DNA of 64,000 bases from Variovorax ginsengisoli (GCF_030811835.1 NZ_JAUSRO010000004.1:62001-126000); one strand, 5' to 3'; shown: positions 50,148-60,493, counted from the stretch's first letter. Notes: generated from the sequence alone by a model not told the origin. A program made the numbers and translations.

Positions 50148-52430
50148 CTATTGAAGCTCGAAGCTCTTCTGCTTCACGGCCTGCGAATCCAGGCCGATCT
50201 GCACGTTGAAGGCACCGGGCTCGGCCACGTGCTGCAGCTGCGCGTTGAAGAACTTCAGCTTCGACTCGTCGATGGCGAAGCGCAGCACCTTTTCCTCGCC
50301 CGGCTGCAGCGCTACCTTCTGGAAGTCCTTGAGTTCCTTGACCGGCCGCACCACCGAGGCGGCCACGTCCTGGATGTAGAGCTGCACCACCGTCTCTCCG
50401 GCGCGCTGGCCCATGTTCTTCACGGTGACGGCGGCTTCGATCTTCCCGCCACGCGGCATGGTTGCACCCGACAGCACCACGTCGGACAGCGCGAAGTCGG
50501 TGTAGCTCAGGCCGTAGCCGAAGGGGTACAGCGGCCCGGTGACTTCCTCGAAATACTGCGAGGTGTAGTTGCCCGGCTTGCCTTCGGTGAAGGGGCGGCC
50601 CAGGCGCGCGTGGTTGTAGTAGGTCGGGATCTGGCCGACCGAGCGCGGAAACGAGATCGGCAGCTTGCCCGACGGGTTGTAGTCGCCGAAGAGCACCTCG
50701 GCGATCGCGTGGCCGCCTTCCATGCCGGTGTACCAGGTCTCGAGGATGGCATCGGCCTCCTGCTGTTCGCGCTGCAATGCCAGCGGGCGGCCGTTCATCA
50801 GCACCAGCACCAGCGGCTTGCCGGTGGCCTTCAATGCGGTGATGAGGTCGCGCTGGCTCTGCGGCAGGTCGAGGCTGGTGCGGCTCGACGACTCGTGCGA
50901 CATGCCGCGCGCTTCGCCGACCGCGGCGACGATCACGTCGGACTGGCGCGCAGCGGCCACGGCCTCTTCAATCATCGCGGCAGGCGTGCGCTTGTCCTGC
51001 GTGACCTCGGGCGTGTCCCAATTCAGGAAGTTGAGGTACTTGACGATGCCTTCGTCGTTCGTGATGTTGGCACCGCGCGCATACAGCACGCGGCCCTGCG
51101 TGCCCACGGCGGCGTTCAGGCCGGTGCGCAGCGTGACGGCGTTCTTCGAATTGCCGGCGGCCGACCAGCTGCCCAGCATGTCGATCGGCGCGTCGGCCAG
51201 CGGGCCGACCAGCGCGATGGTCTTCGACTTTGCGAGCGGCAGCGTGCTGTTGCGGTTCTCCAGCAGCACCATCGACTTGCGCGCGACCTCGCGTGCGGCG
51301 GCGCGGTGCAGGCGGCTCTCGGCATCGAGATCGGCAGGATCGTCCTTGGCCACGCCGATGCGCAGGTAGGGGTTCTGGAACAGGCCCATGTCGTACTTGG
51401 CGCCCAGCACCTCCGTCACCGCCTTGTCGATGTCGTTCGTCGACACCTCACCGGACTTCACCAGCCCGGGCAATTCCTTGAGATAGACCGAGTCGGCCAT
51501 GCTCAGGTCGATGCCGTTCTTGATCGCCAACCTGGCGGCCTCGCGCTCGTCCTTGGCCACGCCGTGGCGCATGAGTTCGACGATGGCACCGTGGTCGCTC
51601 ACGCTCACGCCCTTGAAGCCCCATTCCTTGCGCAGCAGGTCCTGCATGAGCCAGGTGTTCGACGTGGCGGGCACGCCGTTGATGGAGTTCAGCGCGACCA
51701 TCACGCCACCGGCGCCGGCGTCGATGGCGGCACGGTACGGCGGCAAGTAGTCGTTGTACATGCGCATCGGGCTCATGTCGACGGTGTTGTAGTCGCGGCC
51801 GCCCTCGACCGCGCCGTACAGCGCAAAGTGCTTGACGCTGGCCATGATGCGGTCGGCCGGCACCGGCAGCGTGCCCTGGAAGCCCTTGACCGTCGCCTTG
51901 GCGATCTCGGACACCAGGTACGGGTCTTCACCGAAGCCTTCGGACGTGCGGCCCCAGCGCGGGTCGCGCGCGATGTCCACCATCGGCGCGAAGGTCATGT
52001 CGACGGAATCGCCCGCAGCCTCTTTCGCGGCGGTGCTGGCCATCAGCCTGATCGCATCCATGTCCCAGCTCGACGCCAGGCCCAACCCGATCGGGAAGGT
52101 GGTGCGATGGCCGTGGATCACGTCATAGGCGAAGAACATCGGGATCTTCAGCCGACCCTTCATGGCCGCGTCCTGCAGCAGGCGGTTGTGCGGACGGTTC
52201 ACCGAATTGAAGGTGCCGCCCACGCGACCCGCGGTGATCTCGTTGGCCAGTTGCGCGATGGGCATCTCGGGGCCGATGCTGATGAGCCGAAGCTGGCCGA
52301 TCTTCTCGTCGAGCGTCATCTTGCCAACCAGTTCGGCGATGAACGCACGCTTGTTCTCGATCGGCGCCGCCGCCTGCGCCGGCAAGGCCGACAGGCCAGA
52401 GACCAGCGCGACCAGGCAGACGGCCTTCAT
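50148..52430 (-). CDS. bglX: GH3 beta-glucosidase, BglX-like
   Basis: 760 residues from the ATG at 52430, which gives a Sec signal (MKAVCLVALVSGLSALPAQAA); a 33-residue longer form from 52529 would bury the signal and contain a palindromic operator. GH3 N-domain: KMTLDEKIGQLRL, HRTTFPIGLGLASSWD, nucleophile Asp in GVSVSDHGAIVEL; then the alpha/beta sandwich and a fibronectin-like C-domain. It hydrolyses beta-glucosides in the periplasm. It is divergent from opgG, whose product makes periplasmic beta-glucans, so it may turn over such glucans. Confidence 0.9.
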   Translation of the reverse strand: MKAVCLVALVSGLSALPAQAAAPIENKRAFIAELVGKMTLDEKIGQLRLISIGPEMPIAQLANEITAGRVGGTFNSVNRPHNRLLQDAAMKGRLKIPMFFAYDVIHGHRTTFPIGLGLASSWDMDAIRLMASTAAKEAAGDSVDMTFAPMVDIARDPRWGRTSEGFGEDPYLVSEIAKATVKGFQGTLPVPADRIMASVKHFALYGAVEGGRDYNTVDMSPMRMYNDYLPPYRAAIDAGAGGVMVALNSINGVPATSNTWLMQDLLRKEWGFKGVSVSDHGAIVELMRHGVAKDEREAARLAIKNGIDLSMADSVYLKELPGLVKSGEVSTNDIDKAVTEVLGAKYDMGLFQNPYLRIGVAKDDPADLDAESRLHRAAAREVARKSMVLLENRNSTLPLAKSKTIALVGPLADAPIDMLGSWSAAGNSKNAVTLRTGLNAAVGTQGRVLYARGANITNDEGIVKYLNFLNWDTPEVTQDKRTPAAMIEEAVAAARQSDVIVAAVGEARGMSHESSSRTSLDLPQSQRDLITALKATGKPLVLVLMNGRPLALQREQQEADAILETWYTGMEGGHAIAEVLFGDYNPSGKLPISFPRSVGQIPTYYNHARLGRPFTEGKPGNYTSQYFEEVTGPLYPFGYGLSYTDFALSDVVLSGATMPRGGKIEAAVTVKNMGQRAGETVVQLYIQDVAASVVRPVKELKDFQKVALQPGEEKVLRFAIDESKLKFFNAQLQHVAEPGAFNVQIGLDSQAVKQKSFELQ

Positions 52431-52513
52431 CAAGGCGCTGTCGCGGGCGGTGCGAGCGCTGGAGGCGTTGCGCGGTGCGCGTGATTCGGTCTGTGTCGGG
52501 TCGTAAGAAATTG

Positions 52514-52527
52514 GAAAAGCGCTTTTC
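52514..52527. promoter_or_regulatory. LacI-type operator palindrome
   Basis: GAAAAGCGCTTTTC is a perfect 14-bp palindrome of the kind bound by LacI/GalR-family regulators (GC-centred AAGC/GCTT). It lies 84 bp upstream of the preferred GH3 start and supports placing the start at 52430. No LacI-family gene lies in this window. Confidence 0.5.
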
Positions 52528-52681
52528 ATTCGAAGTCCAAAAAGAGGGCAACCCGCGATCGCCACGGATCGATCGGGCGTGCTGGAGGCCGTGCAATGCA
52601 GGTGATGCAAAGACGCAGATGTCTGTGCGATGCCGAGGCCGGGTGCACAGCCCGTAGCACCCTCTGCCATCCAGGAGCGAG

Positions 52682-52713
52682 CCGTTGACAAACAACGGGC
52701 CATGAGTCAACGG
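52682..52713. promoter_or_regulatory. inverted repeat upstream of opgG
   Basis: CCGTTGAC (52682-52689) and GTCAACGG (52706-52713) are perfect 8-bp arms with a 16-nt spacer. The spacing is about two helical turns, so a dimeric or looped regulator could bind. No linked regulator is known here. Confidence 0.4.
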
Positions 52714-53007
52714 CGATCTTACATGCCCCTTTTTCCCTGCTGTGGCATGCGGGGTTTGCCCTGCGAGCGATGCTAAGCTAGCGAAGATGAAGACGACACG
52801 GGTCGCCTTGTGCACGACAGGAGCGCTGCGACCACAGCGCGCGCTCAGGGTGGCGACCGCATCGACACATGCGAAAGACCCGCCATGCGACCCGCCGAAC
52901 GAGGGCAGGAATTTTGCTTCGCAAGCCGGGTCCACCACCGCCCCACCCCGCAGGACGGCATCGCCGCTCCTTTTTCTTGTTTCTGATTGTTCTTTTGGAA
53001 TAGACCC

Positions 53008-54711
53008 ATGATCTTCAAAGATGCATGCCGGGGAAAGCGTTACATCGCTCACCTGTGCCTGGCTTCCTTTTTCTCGGTCGTCTGTGCAGCTGCCGCTGCG
53101 CAGGCCAAGGCTTTCTCGCTGGACGACGTCACCGCACAGGCCCGTGCCCTCATGGAAAAGCCGTACGTGGCACCGCAGAGCAACCTGCCGCCGGTGTTTC
53201 GCAACATGCAGTTCGCCGACTACCAGAAGATCCAGCCGCGTTCGGACCGCTTCGAATGGCGCGACACCGGATCGGCTTTCAAGCTGAACTTCTACCACCA
53301 GGGCATGCACTTCAATACGCCCGTGCGGATCAACGAGATCACCGGCGATGGCGTGCGCGAGATCCGCTACGACGCCGAGCGCTTCGACTTCGGCGACCTG
53401 GGCTTCGACAAGCAAGCCACCAGCACGCTCGGCTATGCGGGCTTTCGCGTGATGTACCCGATCAACCAGGCGGGCAAGGACGACGAGATCCTGAGCTTTC
53501 TGGGCGCGAGTTACTTTCGGGTGATCGGCAAGGGCCAGGTCTATGGCCTGTCGAGCCGCGGCCTGGCCCTGGACACCGCGCCCCCCGGTGGCGAAGAGTT
53601 CCCGGACTTCCGCGAGTTCTGGATCCAGCGTCCGGGTCCGCAGGACAAGCAGCTCGTGATCTATGCCCTGCTCGACTCGCCGCGCGCCACCGGCGCCTAC
53701 CAGTTCATCCTGACGCCGGGCAGCGACGCCGTGATGGACGTGCAGGCCAACATCTTCCTGCGCGGCGACGTCAACATGCTGGGCATCGCCCCGCTGACCA
53801 GCATGTTCCTGTTCGGCCCCAACCAACTCACGGACAAGCGCAACTACCGCCCGGCCATCCACGACTCGAACGGGCTGTCGATCCACACCGGCACCGGCGA
53901 ATGGCTGTGGCGCCCGCTCAACAACCCGCGCACGCTGGCCATCAGTTCGTTCGAAGTCGAGAATCCGCAGGGCTTCGGCCTGCTGCAGCGCGGCCGCGAC
54001 TTCTCGCGCTACGAAGACTTGAAGGACCGCTACGACCTGCGGCCCAGCGCCTGGATCGAGCCCCATGGCAACTGGGGCAAGGGCAAGGTCATGCTGATGG
54101 AAATTCCGACGCCCGATGAGACCAACGACAACATCGCCGCATTCTGGAACCCCGATGCAAAGCCGAAAAAGGGCGATGCCCTGCAGTTCGCCTACCGCAT
54201 GCACTGGACCATGGACGAACCGGGGCTGCACAGCGCCGACAACGCCTGGGTGCGCCAGACCTTCCAGACCGAGGGTGAGCAAACGCAGGCCAACCTGATC
54301 CGCAAGCCCGACGGCAGCACGGCGTTCCTGGTCGACTTCGAAGGCCCCGCCGTCGCCAAGCTGGGCGCGGGCGACCCACCGGAAGTGCAGGTGAGCGCGA
54401 GCGACAACGCACAGATCCTCGAGAGCTCGGTGCAGCGCAACCCCGCCATCAAAGGCTGGCGACTGACGCTGCGGCTGCATGTGAAAGACCCGGCGCAGCC
54501 CGTGGAACTGCGTGCCGCCCTCGCCCAAGGCGGCAAGCCGCTGAGCGAGACCTGGAGCTACCAACTGCCAGCCAACGGCGGCGCCCTGCTGGCCATCACA
54601 CCGTCGACTGCACCCTCTGCCGTGCAGCAACCGGCCGCGCCGGCTGCATCTTCCACGGAGACGCAGCCTGCCACCCTGCCTGCAGCGCCGGCCGCCAAGA
54701 CAACGCCCTGA
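53008..54711 (+). CDS. opgG: periplasmic glucan biosynthesis protein OpgG
   Basis: 567 residues with a Sec signal (about residues 1-33) and the MdoG family body: [40 protein letters not shown]-like ([28 protein letters not shown]), [10 protein letters not shown] and [20 protein letters not shown]. It acts in the periplasm in making osmoregulated glucans. No twin-arginine signal, so OpgG rather than OpgD. No opgH lies downstream, unlike the usual opgGH pair. A low-complexity Ala/Pro/Thr tail of about 40 residues ends the protein. Confidence 0.92.
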   Translation: MIFKDACRGKRYIAHLCLASFFSVVCAAAAAQAKAFSLDDVTAQARALMEKPYVAPQSNLPPVFRNMQFADYQKIQPRSDRFEWRDTGSAFKLNFYHQGMHFNTPVRINEITGDGVREIRYDAERFDFGDLGFDKQATSTLGYAGFRVMYPINQAGKDDEILSFLGASYFRVIGKGQVYGLSSRGLALDTAPPGGEEFPDFREFWIQRPGPQDKQLVIYALLDSPRATGAYQFILTPGSDAVMDVQANIFLRGDVNMLGIAPLTSMFLFGPNQLTDKRNYRPAIHDSNGLSIHTGTGEWLWRPLNNPRTLAISSFEVENPQGFGLLQRGRDFSRYEDLKDRYDLRPSAWIEPHGNWGKGKVMLMEIPTPDETNDNIAAFWNPDAKPKKGDALQFAYRMHWTMDEPGLHSADNAWVRQTFQTEGEQTQANLIRKPDGSTAFLVDFEGPAVAKLGAGDPPEVQVSASDNAQILESSVQRNPAIKGWRLTLRLHVKDPAQPVELRAALAQGGKPLSETWSYQLPANGGALLAITPSTAPSAVQQPAAPAASSTETQPATLPAAPAAKTTP

Positions 54712-54738
54712 AGACCGGAGCCCGGCAGGCCAGCGGAG

Positions 54739-54757
54739 CGGGCGCGCCACGCGCCCG
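54739..54757. terminator. bidirectional hairpin between opgG and cytochrome gene
   Basis: CGGGCGCG-CCA-CGCGCCCG is a perfect 8-bp stem with a 3-nt loop located between the two convergent stops (54711 and 54760). It has no T-tract, but position and strength suit a terminator for both genes. Confidence 0.5.
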
Positions 54758-54759
54758 GC

Positions 54760-56169
54760 TCAGCGCGCCGTCGCCGTCTGCTCGGGCGCCAGCCCCTTGC
54801 GCACCGTGGCCACCTGTGCGGGTGTCACGGCCTCGGCTCGGTTGCCCCAGCTCGAGCGGACAAAGCTCAGCAGATCGGCCACGTTGTCGTCGGTGAGCCG
54901 CCAGCCGAAGCCCGGCATCGCCAGCGCCGAAGGCGCCTTCTCGGTGCTCGGCATCGCCGAGCCGGCGAGCACGATGCGGATCAGTGACGTCGGGTCCTTG
55001 GCGTTGACCACGCTGTTGCCAGCCAGCGACGGGAACACGCCCAGGCCCCCTGCGCTCGCACCCGCACCGCTCGACTGGTGGCAGGCGTTGCAGTTGTTCA
55101 GGTAGACCATGGCGCCGCCTCTTTGGACCGTCCCCGCGCGCAGTTCCAGCGTGCTCGGATATGTCTGCGACACAGCCACCAAGGCGGCTTGCGAAGGCGC
55201 AGGTGGGGTCGGCGGCGTGCCGATCGACTGCAGGTAGGTGGCGATCGACGCCAGGTCTTCGCGGCTCATGTACTGCGTGCTGTTCTGCACCACCTGCGAC
55301 ATGGGTCCGAAGGCCGCAGTATGCGCCGTGCGCCCGGTCTGCAGGTAGGCCACCATGTCGTCCGTCGACCACTGCGCCGCGCCGCCGCGCTCGCTGTGGC
55401 GCAGCGGTTGCGCGAGCCATCCATCGATCAGCGCACCCGCCAGATAGCTGTCGCCCTGCCGATCGTTGGCGGCCTTCACGCCGCCCGTCAGGCTGCGTGG
55501 GGTGTGGCAATCGCCGCAGTGGCCCAGGCCCTGCACCAGATAGGCGCCGCGGTTCCATTCGGCGCTGCGTGCGCTGTCGGGCTGGTAGGTGCCCTTGTCG
55601 AGGTACAGCATGTTCCAGCCTGCCATCAGCCAGCGCTGGCTGAAGGGCCACGGCAGCTCGGTCGGCGGCGGCTTGGCGGAAGACGGCGCCACGCCCTGCT
55701 GGAAATAGACGTAGAGCGCATGCATGTCCGCGTCGTTCAGCTTGGCGAACGAGGGGTACGGCATGGCGGGGTACAGATGCTGGCCATCTCGCCGCACGCC
55801 CTCGCGCAGCGCGCGGGCGAACTCCGCCTCGGTGTATTCGCCGATGCCTGCGCCCTTGTCGGGCGTGATGTTGCTCGACACGATGGTGCCGAAGGGCGTC
55901 GACATCGGCAGGCCGCCCGCGAAGGGCACGTTCGACGGGCCGGTGTGGCAGCTTACGCAGTCGCCGGCACGCGCAAGGTAGCGTCCGCGCTCGACCGTCG
56001 GGTCGGACGACGACGCCTGACTCGCCCCCGTGGTCGCCACGGCCGGCGCCGAGGCCACGCCCCCGCTGACCGGGCTCGCCTTCTGGCCGAAGGCCCAGGT
56101 CGACAGCAGCGCCGCGACGACGATGCCGAGCCCGGTCACGCGCAGGCGCGTCTTGGTGGCCGCGTTCAT
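54760..56169 (-). CDS. tri-haem cytochrome c subunit of a membrane dehydrogenase
   Basis: 469 residues with an N-terminal hydrophobic signal/anchor and three CxxCH haem sites: CVSCH (71-75), CGDCH (218-222) and CNACH (360-364). This is the layout of cytochrome subunits of gluconate 2-dehydrogenase and alcohol dehydrogenase. It takes electrons from the flavoprotein and passes them to quinone or a terminal oxidase. Last gene of a three-gene unit, 61 bp after the flavoprotein. Confidence 0.92.
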   Translation of the reverse strand: MNAATKTRLRVTGLGIVVAALLSTWAFGQKASPVSGGVASAPAVATTGASQASSSDPTVERGRYLARAGDCVSCHTGPSNVPFAGGLPMSTPFGTIVSSNITPDKGAGIGEYTEAEFARALREGVRRDGQHLYPAMPYPSFAKLNDADMHALYVYFQQGVAPSSAKPPPTELPWPFSQRWLMAGWNMLYLDKGTYQPDSARSAEWNRGAYLVQGLGHCGDCHTPRSLTGGVKAANDRQGDSYLAGALIDGWLAQPLRHSERGGAAQWSTDDMVAYLQTGRTAHTAAFGPMSQVVQNSTQYMSREDLASIATYLQSIGTPPTPPAPSQAALVAVSQTYPSTLELRAGTVQRGGAMVYLNNCNACHQSSGAGASAGGLGVFPSLAGNSVVNAKDPTSLIRIVLAGSAMPSTEKAPSALAMPGFGWRLTDDNVADLLSFVRSSWGNRAEAVTPAQVATVRKGLAPEQTATAR

Positions 56170-56230
56170 CGGAATACCTCCGTGCTCCGCACTGCGGTGC
56201 GAGCTTGCTTGGGGCGGCCCAGCGCGGCGC

Positions 56231-58003
56231 TCATACGAGCGCTCCCGGGTTCTTCAGGTAGTTCTCGCGGATCGCCTTGGCCGACCAGTACGCCAGCGCA
56301 CCCACGACGGCCGTCGGGTTGTAGCCGAAGTTCTGCGGGAAGGCGCTGGCGCCCATCACGAACACGTTGGGCACGTCCCAGGTCTGCAGGTAGCGGTTGA
56401 TGGCACTGGTGTTCGGGTCGGTGCCCATGATCGCGCCGCCGGTGTTGTGGGTCGACTGGTAGGGCCGCACGTCGTAGTGCTCGCCCTTCTTCTTGAAGCC
56501 CATGCTGATGTGCTTCGGCCCCATGGCCTTGGCGATCTGCTCGACCTTGGTGCCGATGAAGGCGGTCATCGCCATGTCGTTGTCCTTCCAGTCGAAGGTC
56601 ATACGCAGCAGCGGCTGGCCGAAGGCGTCCTTGTAGGTCGGGTCGAGGTCGAGGTAGTTGTCGCGGTAAGCCATCACCGAGCCCTGGCTGCCGACGCTGG
56701 TCTGGTAGACGTAGTTCTCCTTCGCCGCCTTCTTCCAAGCTCCGCCCCAGGTCGGCGTGCCTGCAGGCAGGCTCAGCTGCTGGATCGGCCGCCCACCGGT
56801 GTTGATGCAGTTGATGGTCGCGCCGCCGACGAAGCCGAGCGGCCCGTGGTCGAAGTTGTCGCCGTCGAAGTCGTCCATTGCATGGCCGCTCGCGCCGGCA
56901 CCGACGAAGGGGTTCATCGGCTGGTCCTTGTCGAAGTGCAGCGTGGCACCCCCATTCAACTGGTAGGCATAGCTGCGGCCGACCACGCCCTCGCCCGTCG
57001 CCGGGTCGTACTTCTTCCCGATGTTCGACAGCAGCAGCAGGCGCACGTTGTGCATCTGGTAAGCGCACAGCACCACGAGGTCGGCGGGCTGCTCGACCTC
57101 GTTGCCCTGCGCGTCGATGTAGGTCACGCCGGTGGCCTGCTTGCCGTCGGGCGACATGTTCACGCGTTGCACGTGCGACCGGGTGCGCAGCTCGAAGTTC
57201 GAGCGCTTCATCAGCGTCGGCAGCAGCGTGGTCTGCGGCGATGCCTTGGCATACATGTAGCAACCGTAGCGCTCGCAGAAGCCGCAGAAGTTGCAGGGGC
57301 CGAGCTGTGCGCCATGCGGGTTGGTGTAGGCCCGCGACGCATTGGCCGCGGCCTGCGGGAAGGGGTGGTAGCCCAACTCGCGCGCGGCCTTCTCGAAGAG
57401 CACGGCGCTGTTGGGCGATGCCAGCGGCGGCAGAGGGTACTCGTTGGCGCGCCAGCCCTCGAAGGGGTTGCCGCCGGGCTGGATCTGGCCCTTGAGGTTG
57501 CCGGCCTTGCCCGAGGTGCCGCAGATCTTCTCGAACTGGTCGAAGTGCGGTTCGAGCTCGTCGTAGCTGACGCCGAAGTCCTGCAGGTACATGCCTTCAG
57601 GGATGAACTTCTTGCCGTAGCGCGCTTCGTAGGTGCTGCGCAGTTGCAGGTCGGCCGGCAGCGCGCGCCAGTGGTGGCCGTTCCAGTGCACGCCAGCACC
57701 GCCCACACCGTCGCCCAACAGGAAGGAGCCGTGCTGCCGATACGGCACGGCCACGTCGGCCGGCGTGTGGCGAATGGTGACGGTCTCCTTCGAGAGGTTC
57801 TGAAACAGCTTGCCGCGGATGCCGTAGCTCAGCTCGTCGGTGATGCGCGGGTACGCGAAGTCGGGCACGGTGTCGCGGTTCTCGCCACGCTCCAGCGCCA
57901 GGACCTTCAGGCCGGCGGCGGTGAGTTCCATGCCCATGATGGCGCCGGTCCAGCCGAAGCCCACCAGCACCGCGTCGACGCTGGGTTTCTTGATGCTTGC
58001 CAT
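56231..58003 (-). CDS. GMC-family flavoprotein dehydrogenase subunit
   Basis: 590 residues from the ATG at 58003. FAD-binding motif AVLVGFGWTGAIMGMELTAAG is at about 11-31, with GMC features GDGVGGAGVHWNGHHW and a C-terminal NTGGAIMGTDPNTSAINRYLQ. CNFCGFCERYGCYMYAK carries four Cys, as in gluconate 2-dehydrogenase-type flavoproteins. No own signal peptide; probably exported with the Tat subunit encoded upstream. The substrate (gluconate, a sugar or alcohol) is not fixed by sequence. Confidence 0.9.
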   Translation of the reverse strand: MASIKKPSVDAVLVGFGWTGAIMGMELTAAGLKVLALERGENRDTVPDFAYPRITDELSYGIRGKLFQNLSKETVTIRHTPADVAVPYRQHGSFLLGDGVGGAGVHWNGHHWRALPADLQLRSTYEARYGKKFIPEGMYLQDFGVSYDELEPHFDQFEKICGTSGKAGNLKGQIQPGGNPFEGWRANEYPLPPLASPNSAVLFEKAARELGYHPFPQAAANASRAYTNPHGAQLGPCNFCGFCERYGCYMYAKASPQTTLLPTLMKRSNFELRTRSHVQRVNMSPDGKQATGVTYIDAQGNEVEQPADLVVLCAYQMHNVRLLLLSNIGKKYDPATGEGVVGRSYAYQLNGGATLHFDKDQPMNPFVGAGASGHAMDDFDGDNFDHGPLGFVGGATINCINTGGRPIQQLSLPAGTPTWGGAWKKAAKENYVYQTSVGSQGSVMAYRDNYLDLDPTYKDAFGQPLLRMTFDWKDNDMAMTAFIGTKVEQIAKAMGPKHISMGFKKKGEHYDVRPYQSTHNTGGAIMGTDPNTSAINRYLQTWDVPNVFVMGASAFPQNFGYNPTAVVGALAYWSAKAIRENYLKNPGALV

Positions 58004-58013
58004 GTCGCGCCCC

Positions 58014-58745
58014 TCAGCCCTGCGGCCCGTTGATGCTGACGGGGGGCAGCGGGTAATGGACGCCGGGCTTCTGCACCCAGTCGAGGAAGTCGGCACGCGC
58101 GCCGGGGAAGCCGATCATCTTCCAGGACACGGCGTTCTTGTTGCCGCCATGGATCGGGTCGCTGAAGTAGCCTTCCTTGGTGTTCTGCAGCAGGAAGGTG
58201 AAGAAGTCCTTGGCACCGACTTCGGCGAACTGGATGGTGCCGCCGTCGAGGCCCTTGAGCACCTCGTCCTGCGTGGCCGCATCGAGCTCGGCGAAGCGCT
58301 TGCCGCCTTTCTGCTGCCTGCACCAAGCATCGGTCGCCGCGATGCCCGCACGGTAGACCTCGCGCGGCGGCATCTTGCCCTGGTAGCCGAAGAGCGGCGA
58401 GCTGGGCACGAACGGCCCCTGCATGTACCAGATGGCCGCATGGCCGAACACGCCTTCCATCTGCCGGTCGATGAACTCGGGCACGCCGGCTTCGATGGCG
58501 CCGGGGCCGGTGTCGTCGGAGGGTATGAGCCGGGCGACGGCGGCCTGGATGAAGGCCCACTCCTCGGCATGGAAGTACACCGGCGTGTACGGCGGCGAAG
58601 TCGGTGCCGCGGGCGCCGAAGCGGGTTGTGCCGCGACCTGCTGGCCTGCGACGAAGCCGGTCGCCGTCAAGGCGCTGGCCGCGGGAACGATCGCGATGGA
58701 CCGACGCAGAAAGCCGCGCCGGCCCGGTGAGGGAACGTCAGTCAT
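58014..58745 (-). CDS. gluconate 2-dehydrogenase subunit 3 family protein
   Basis: 243 residues with a Tat signal (GRRGFLRRSIAIVPAASALTATG). The mature part has YFHAEEWAFIQAAVARLIPSDDTGPGAIEAGVPEFIDRQMEG, the usual subunit 3 pattern. It likely carries the flavoprotein across the membrane as a folded complex. First gene of the unit, 10 bp before the flavoprotein. Confidence 0.9.
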   Translation of the reverse strand: MTDVPSPGRRGFLRRSIAIVPAASALTATGFVAGQQVAAQPASAPAAPTSPPYTPVYFHAEEWAFIQAAVARLIPSDDTGPGAIEAGVPEFIDRQMEGVFGHAAIWYMQGPFVPSSPLFGYQGKMPPREVYRAGIAATDAWCRQQKGGKRFAELDAATQDEVLKGLDGGTIQFAEVGAKDFFTFLLQNTKEGYFSDPIHGGNKNAVSWKMIGFPGARADFLDWVQKPGVHYPLPPVSINGPQG

Positions 58746-58972
58746 CGATGGATCTGCAGCACGAGGCTGCTGTGTTGTTATGAATCCAGCATGGCACTGC
58801 GGCGGCGGCGAGGCAATCGGACGGCAACGCTTCGCACCGATGAAATCGGTCAATGTTTGGCGTGAATCGGCCAAGTGTGCCGTCAAGGCCAGGGCAAGGC
58901 CGCGCTCAGAACGGGGATGTCGGCTTGTCTGTAGCATTTCGCCTTTACAGAGACTGGCCCTCGCGGCATCGC

Positions 58973-60493
58973 ATGCGCTCATCCCCCCTCACAACCCACC
59001 GGCCGCTGGTCATCGCGTCGATCATGGCCTCGATGGCCATGGTGGCGATCGAGGCCACCATCGTCTCCACCGTGATGCCGCAGATCGCCTCGTCGCTGGG
59101 TGGCCTGCATCTCTACAGCTGGGTCTTCGCGTCCTTCCTGCTGGCGCAGACGGCGATGACGGTGGTCTTCGGCAAGCTGTCCGACCTGTATGGCCGCAAG
59201 CCGGTGATGTTCGCGGGCATCGCGATCTTCCTGGTGGGCTCGGTGCTCGCGGGCTTCGCATGGTCCATGCCCGCGATGATCGCCTTCCGCCTGATCCAGG
59301 GCATCGGCGCGGGCGCGATCCAGCCCGTGGCGCTGACGATCGTCGGCGACCTGTATCCGGTGCGCGAACGCGGCAAGGTGCAGGGCTACCTGGCCAGCGT
59401 GTGGGCGGTGTCGGCCGTGCTCGGGCCGATGCTCGGCGCGCTTATCGTGCAGAAGCTCTCCTGGGCCTGGATTTTCTGGATCAACATCCCGATCGGACTG
59501 CTGGCCGCCGCCGGCTTCTGGTTCTTCCTGCGCGAGGCGCCTTCGGTACGCCGCAGTGCCATCGACTTGGTCGGCGCCCTGCTCTTCACCGTGGGCATCG
59601 CCGCGCTGATGATCGCGCTCACCGAATTCGGCATCGGCAACACCGGCTCGGCGCTCGCATGGGCGCTCGGCTTCGGGGTCGCGGCCGTGCTCTTCGTCGT
59701 GCAGGAACGCCGTGCGCCCGATCCGATGGTGTCGTTCCGGCTGTGGGGTGCGCGGGTGATCGCGACCGTCAACGGCGCATCGATGCTCGTGGGCATGTCG
59801 CTCATCGGCATCACGACCTTCCTGCCGATGTATGTACTGGTGGTGCTCGAGCGCTCCTCGGTCGTCGCCGGACTGGCGCTCACGATGGTGATGCTCGGCT
59901 GGCCGCTGGGCGCCACCCTGGCCTCGCGCACCTTCCACCGCTTCGGCCTGTGGCGCGTGGTGTTCGCGGGCTCGGCGCTGATTCCATTGGGTGCACTGGC
60001 CTTCGCACTGCTGCGGCCCGGCAGTTCGCCGGTGCTGGCCGGCGTGGGCTCCTTCGTCATCGGCCTGGGCTTCGGCCTGCTGAGCCTGAGCTCGCTGATC
60101 CTCATCCAGGAATCGGTGGCGATCTCGCAGCGCGGTGTCGCGACCGCATCGAACATCTTCTCCCGCAACCTCGGCAGCGCGCTGGGCGCCACCTTCTTCG
60201 GCGCGATCTTCAACGTCGGCCTCAGCCGTGCGAACGGCGGTGCGTTGATCTCGGAGGATCAGCTGCGTCAGCTGCTGCAGGGCGCCCATGGCGGCACTGG
60301 CGGCACCGCGGCCACCGTCAGCGACACCGCCATTCGCGCGGCGCTGGCCGGCTCGCTGCAGTTCACCTTCCTGATGATGCTGGTGGTGACGCTGGGCATC
60401 GTCGTGCTCGCGCTCGTGCTGCCACGGCAAGGGCTGGGCGCGCGGGCGGGTGACGCCCCAACGAAAGAGGCGCTGCCGCAGAACCTGCATTGA
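58973..60493 (+). CDS. DHA2-family MFS drug efflux transporter
   Basis: 506 residues, about 14 membrane segments. MFS signatures: GKLSDLYGRKPVMFAGI between TM2 and TM3 and the TM5 motif ASVWAVSAVLGPMLGALI. The N-terminus IASIMASMAMVAIEATIVSTVMPQIASSLGG is typical of DHA2 (EmrB/QacA-type) exporters. The ATG at 58973 gives the normal start; upstream in-frame codons are not part of the family. Substrates cannot be predicted. Confidence 0.9.
   Translation: MRSSPLTTHRPLVIASIMASMAMVAIEATIVSTVMPQIASSLGGLHLYSWVFASFLLAQTAMTVVFGKLSDLYGRKPVMFAGIAIFLVGSVLAGFAWSMPAMIAFRLIQGIGAGAIQPVALTIVGDLYPVRERGKVQGYLASVWAVSAVLGPMLGALIVQKLSWAWIFWINIPIGLLAAAGFWFFLREAPSVRRSAIDLVGALLFTVGIAALMIALTEFGIGNTGSALAWALGFGVAAVLFVVQERRAPDPMVSFRLWGARVIATVNGASMLVGMSLIGITTFLPMYVLVVLERSSVVAGLALTMVMLGWPLGATLASRTFHRFGLWRVVFAGSALIPLGALAFALLRPGSSPVLAGVGSFVIGLGFGLLSLSSLILIQESVAISQRGVATASNIFSRNLGSALGATFFGAIFNVGLSRANGGALISEDQLRQLLQGAHGGTGGTAATVSDTAIRAALAGSLQFTFLMMLVVTLGIVVLALVLPRQGLGARAGDAPTKEALPQNLH

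Larger units (their letters stand above)
52431..53007. other. intergenic region between GH3 gene and opgG
   Basis: 577 bp without a supported gene. It holds a perfect 14-bp palindrome (52514-52527) and an inverted repeat with 8-bp arms (52682-52713). No clear promoter for opgG was found apart from a T-rich stretch just upstream of its ATG. Confidence 0.5.
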
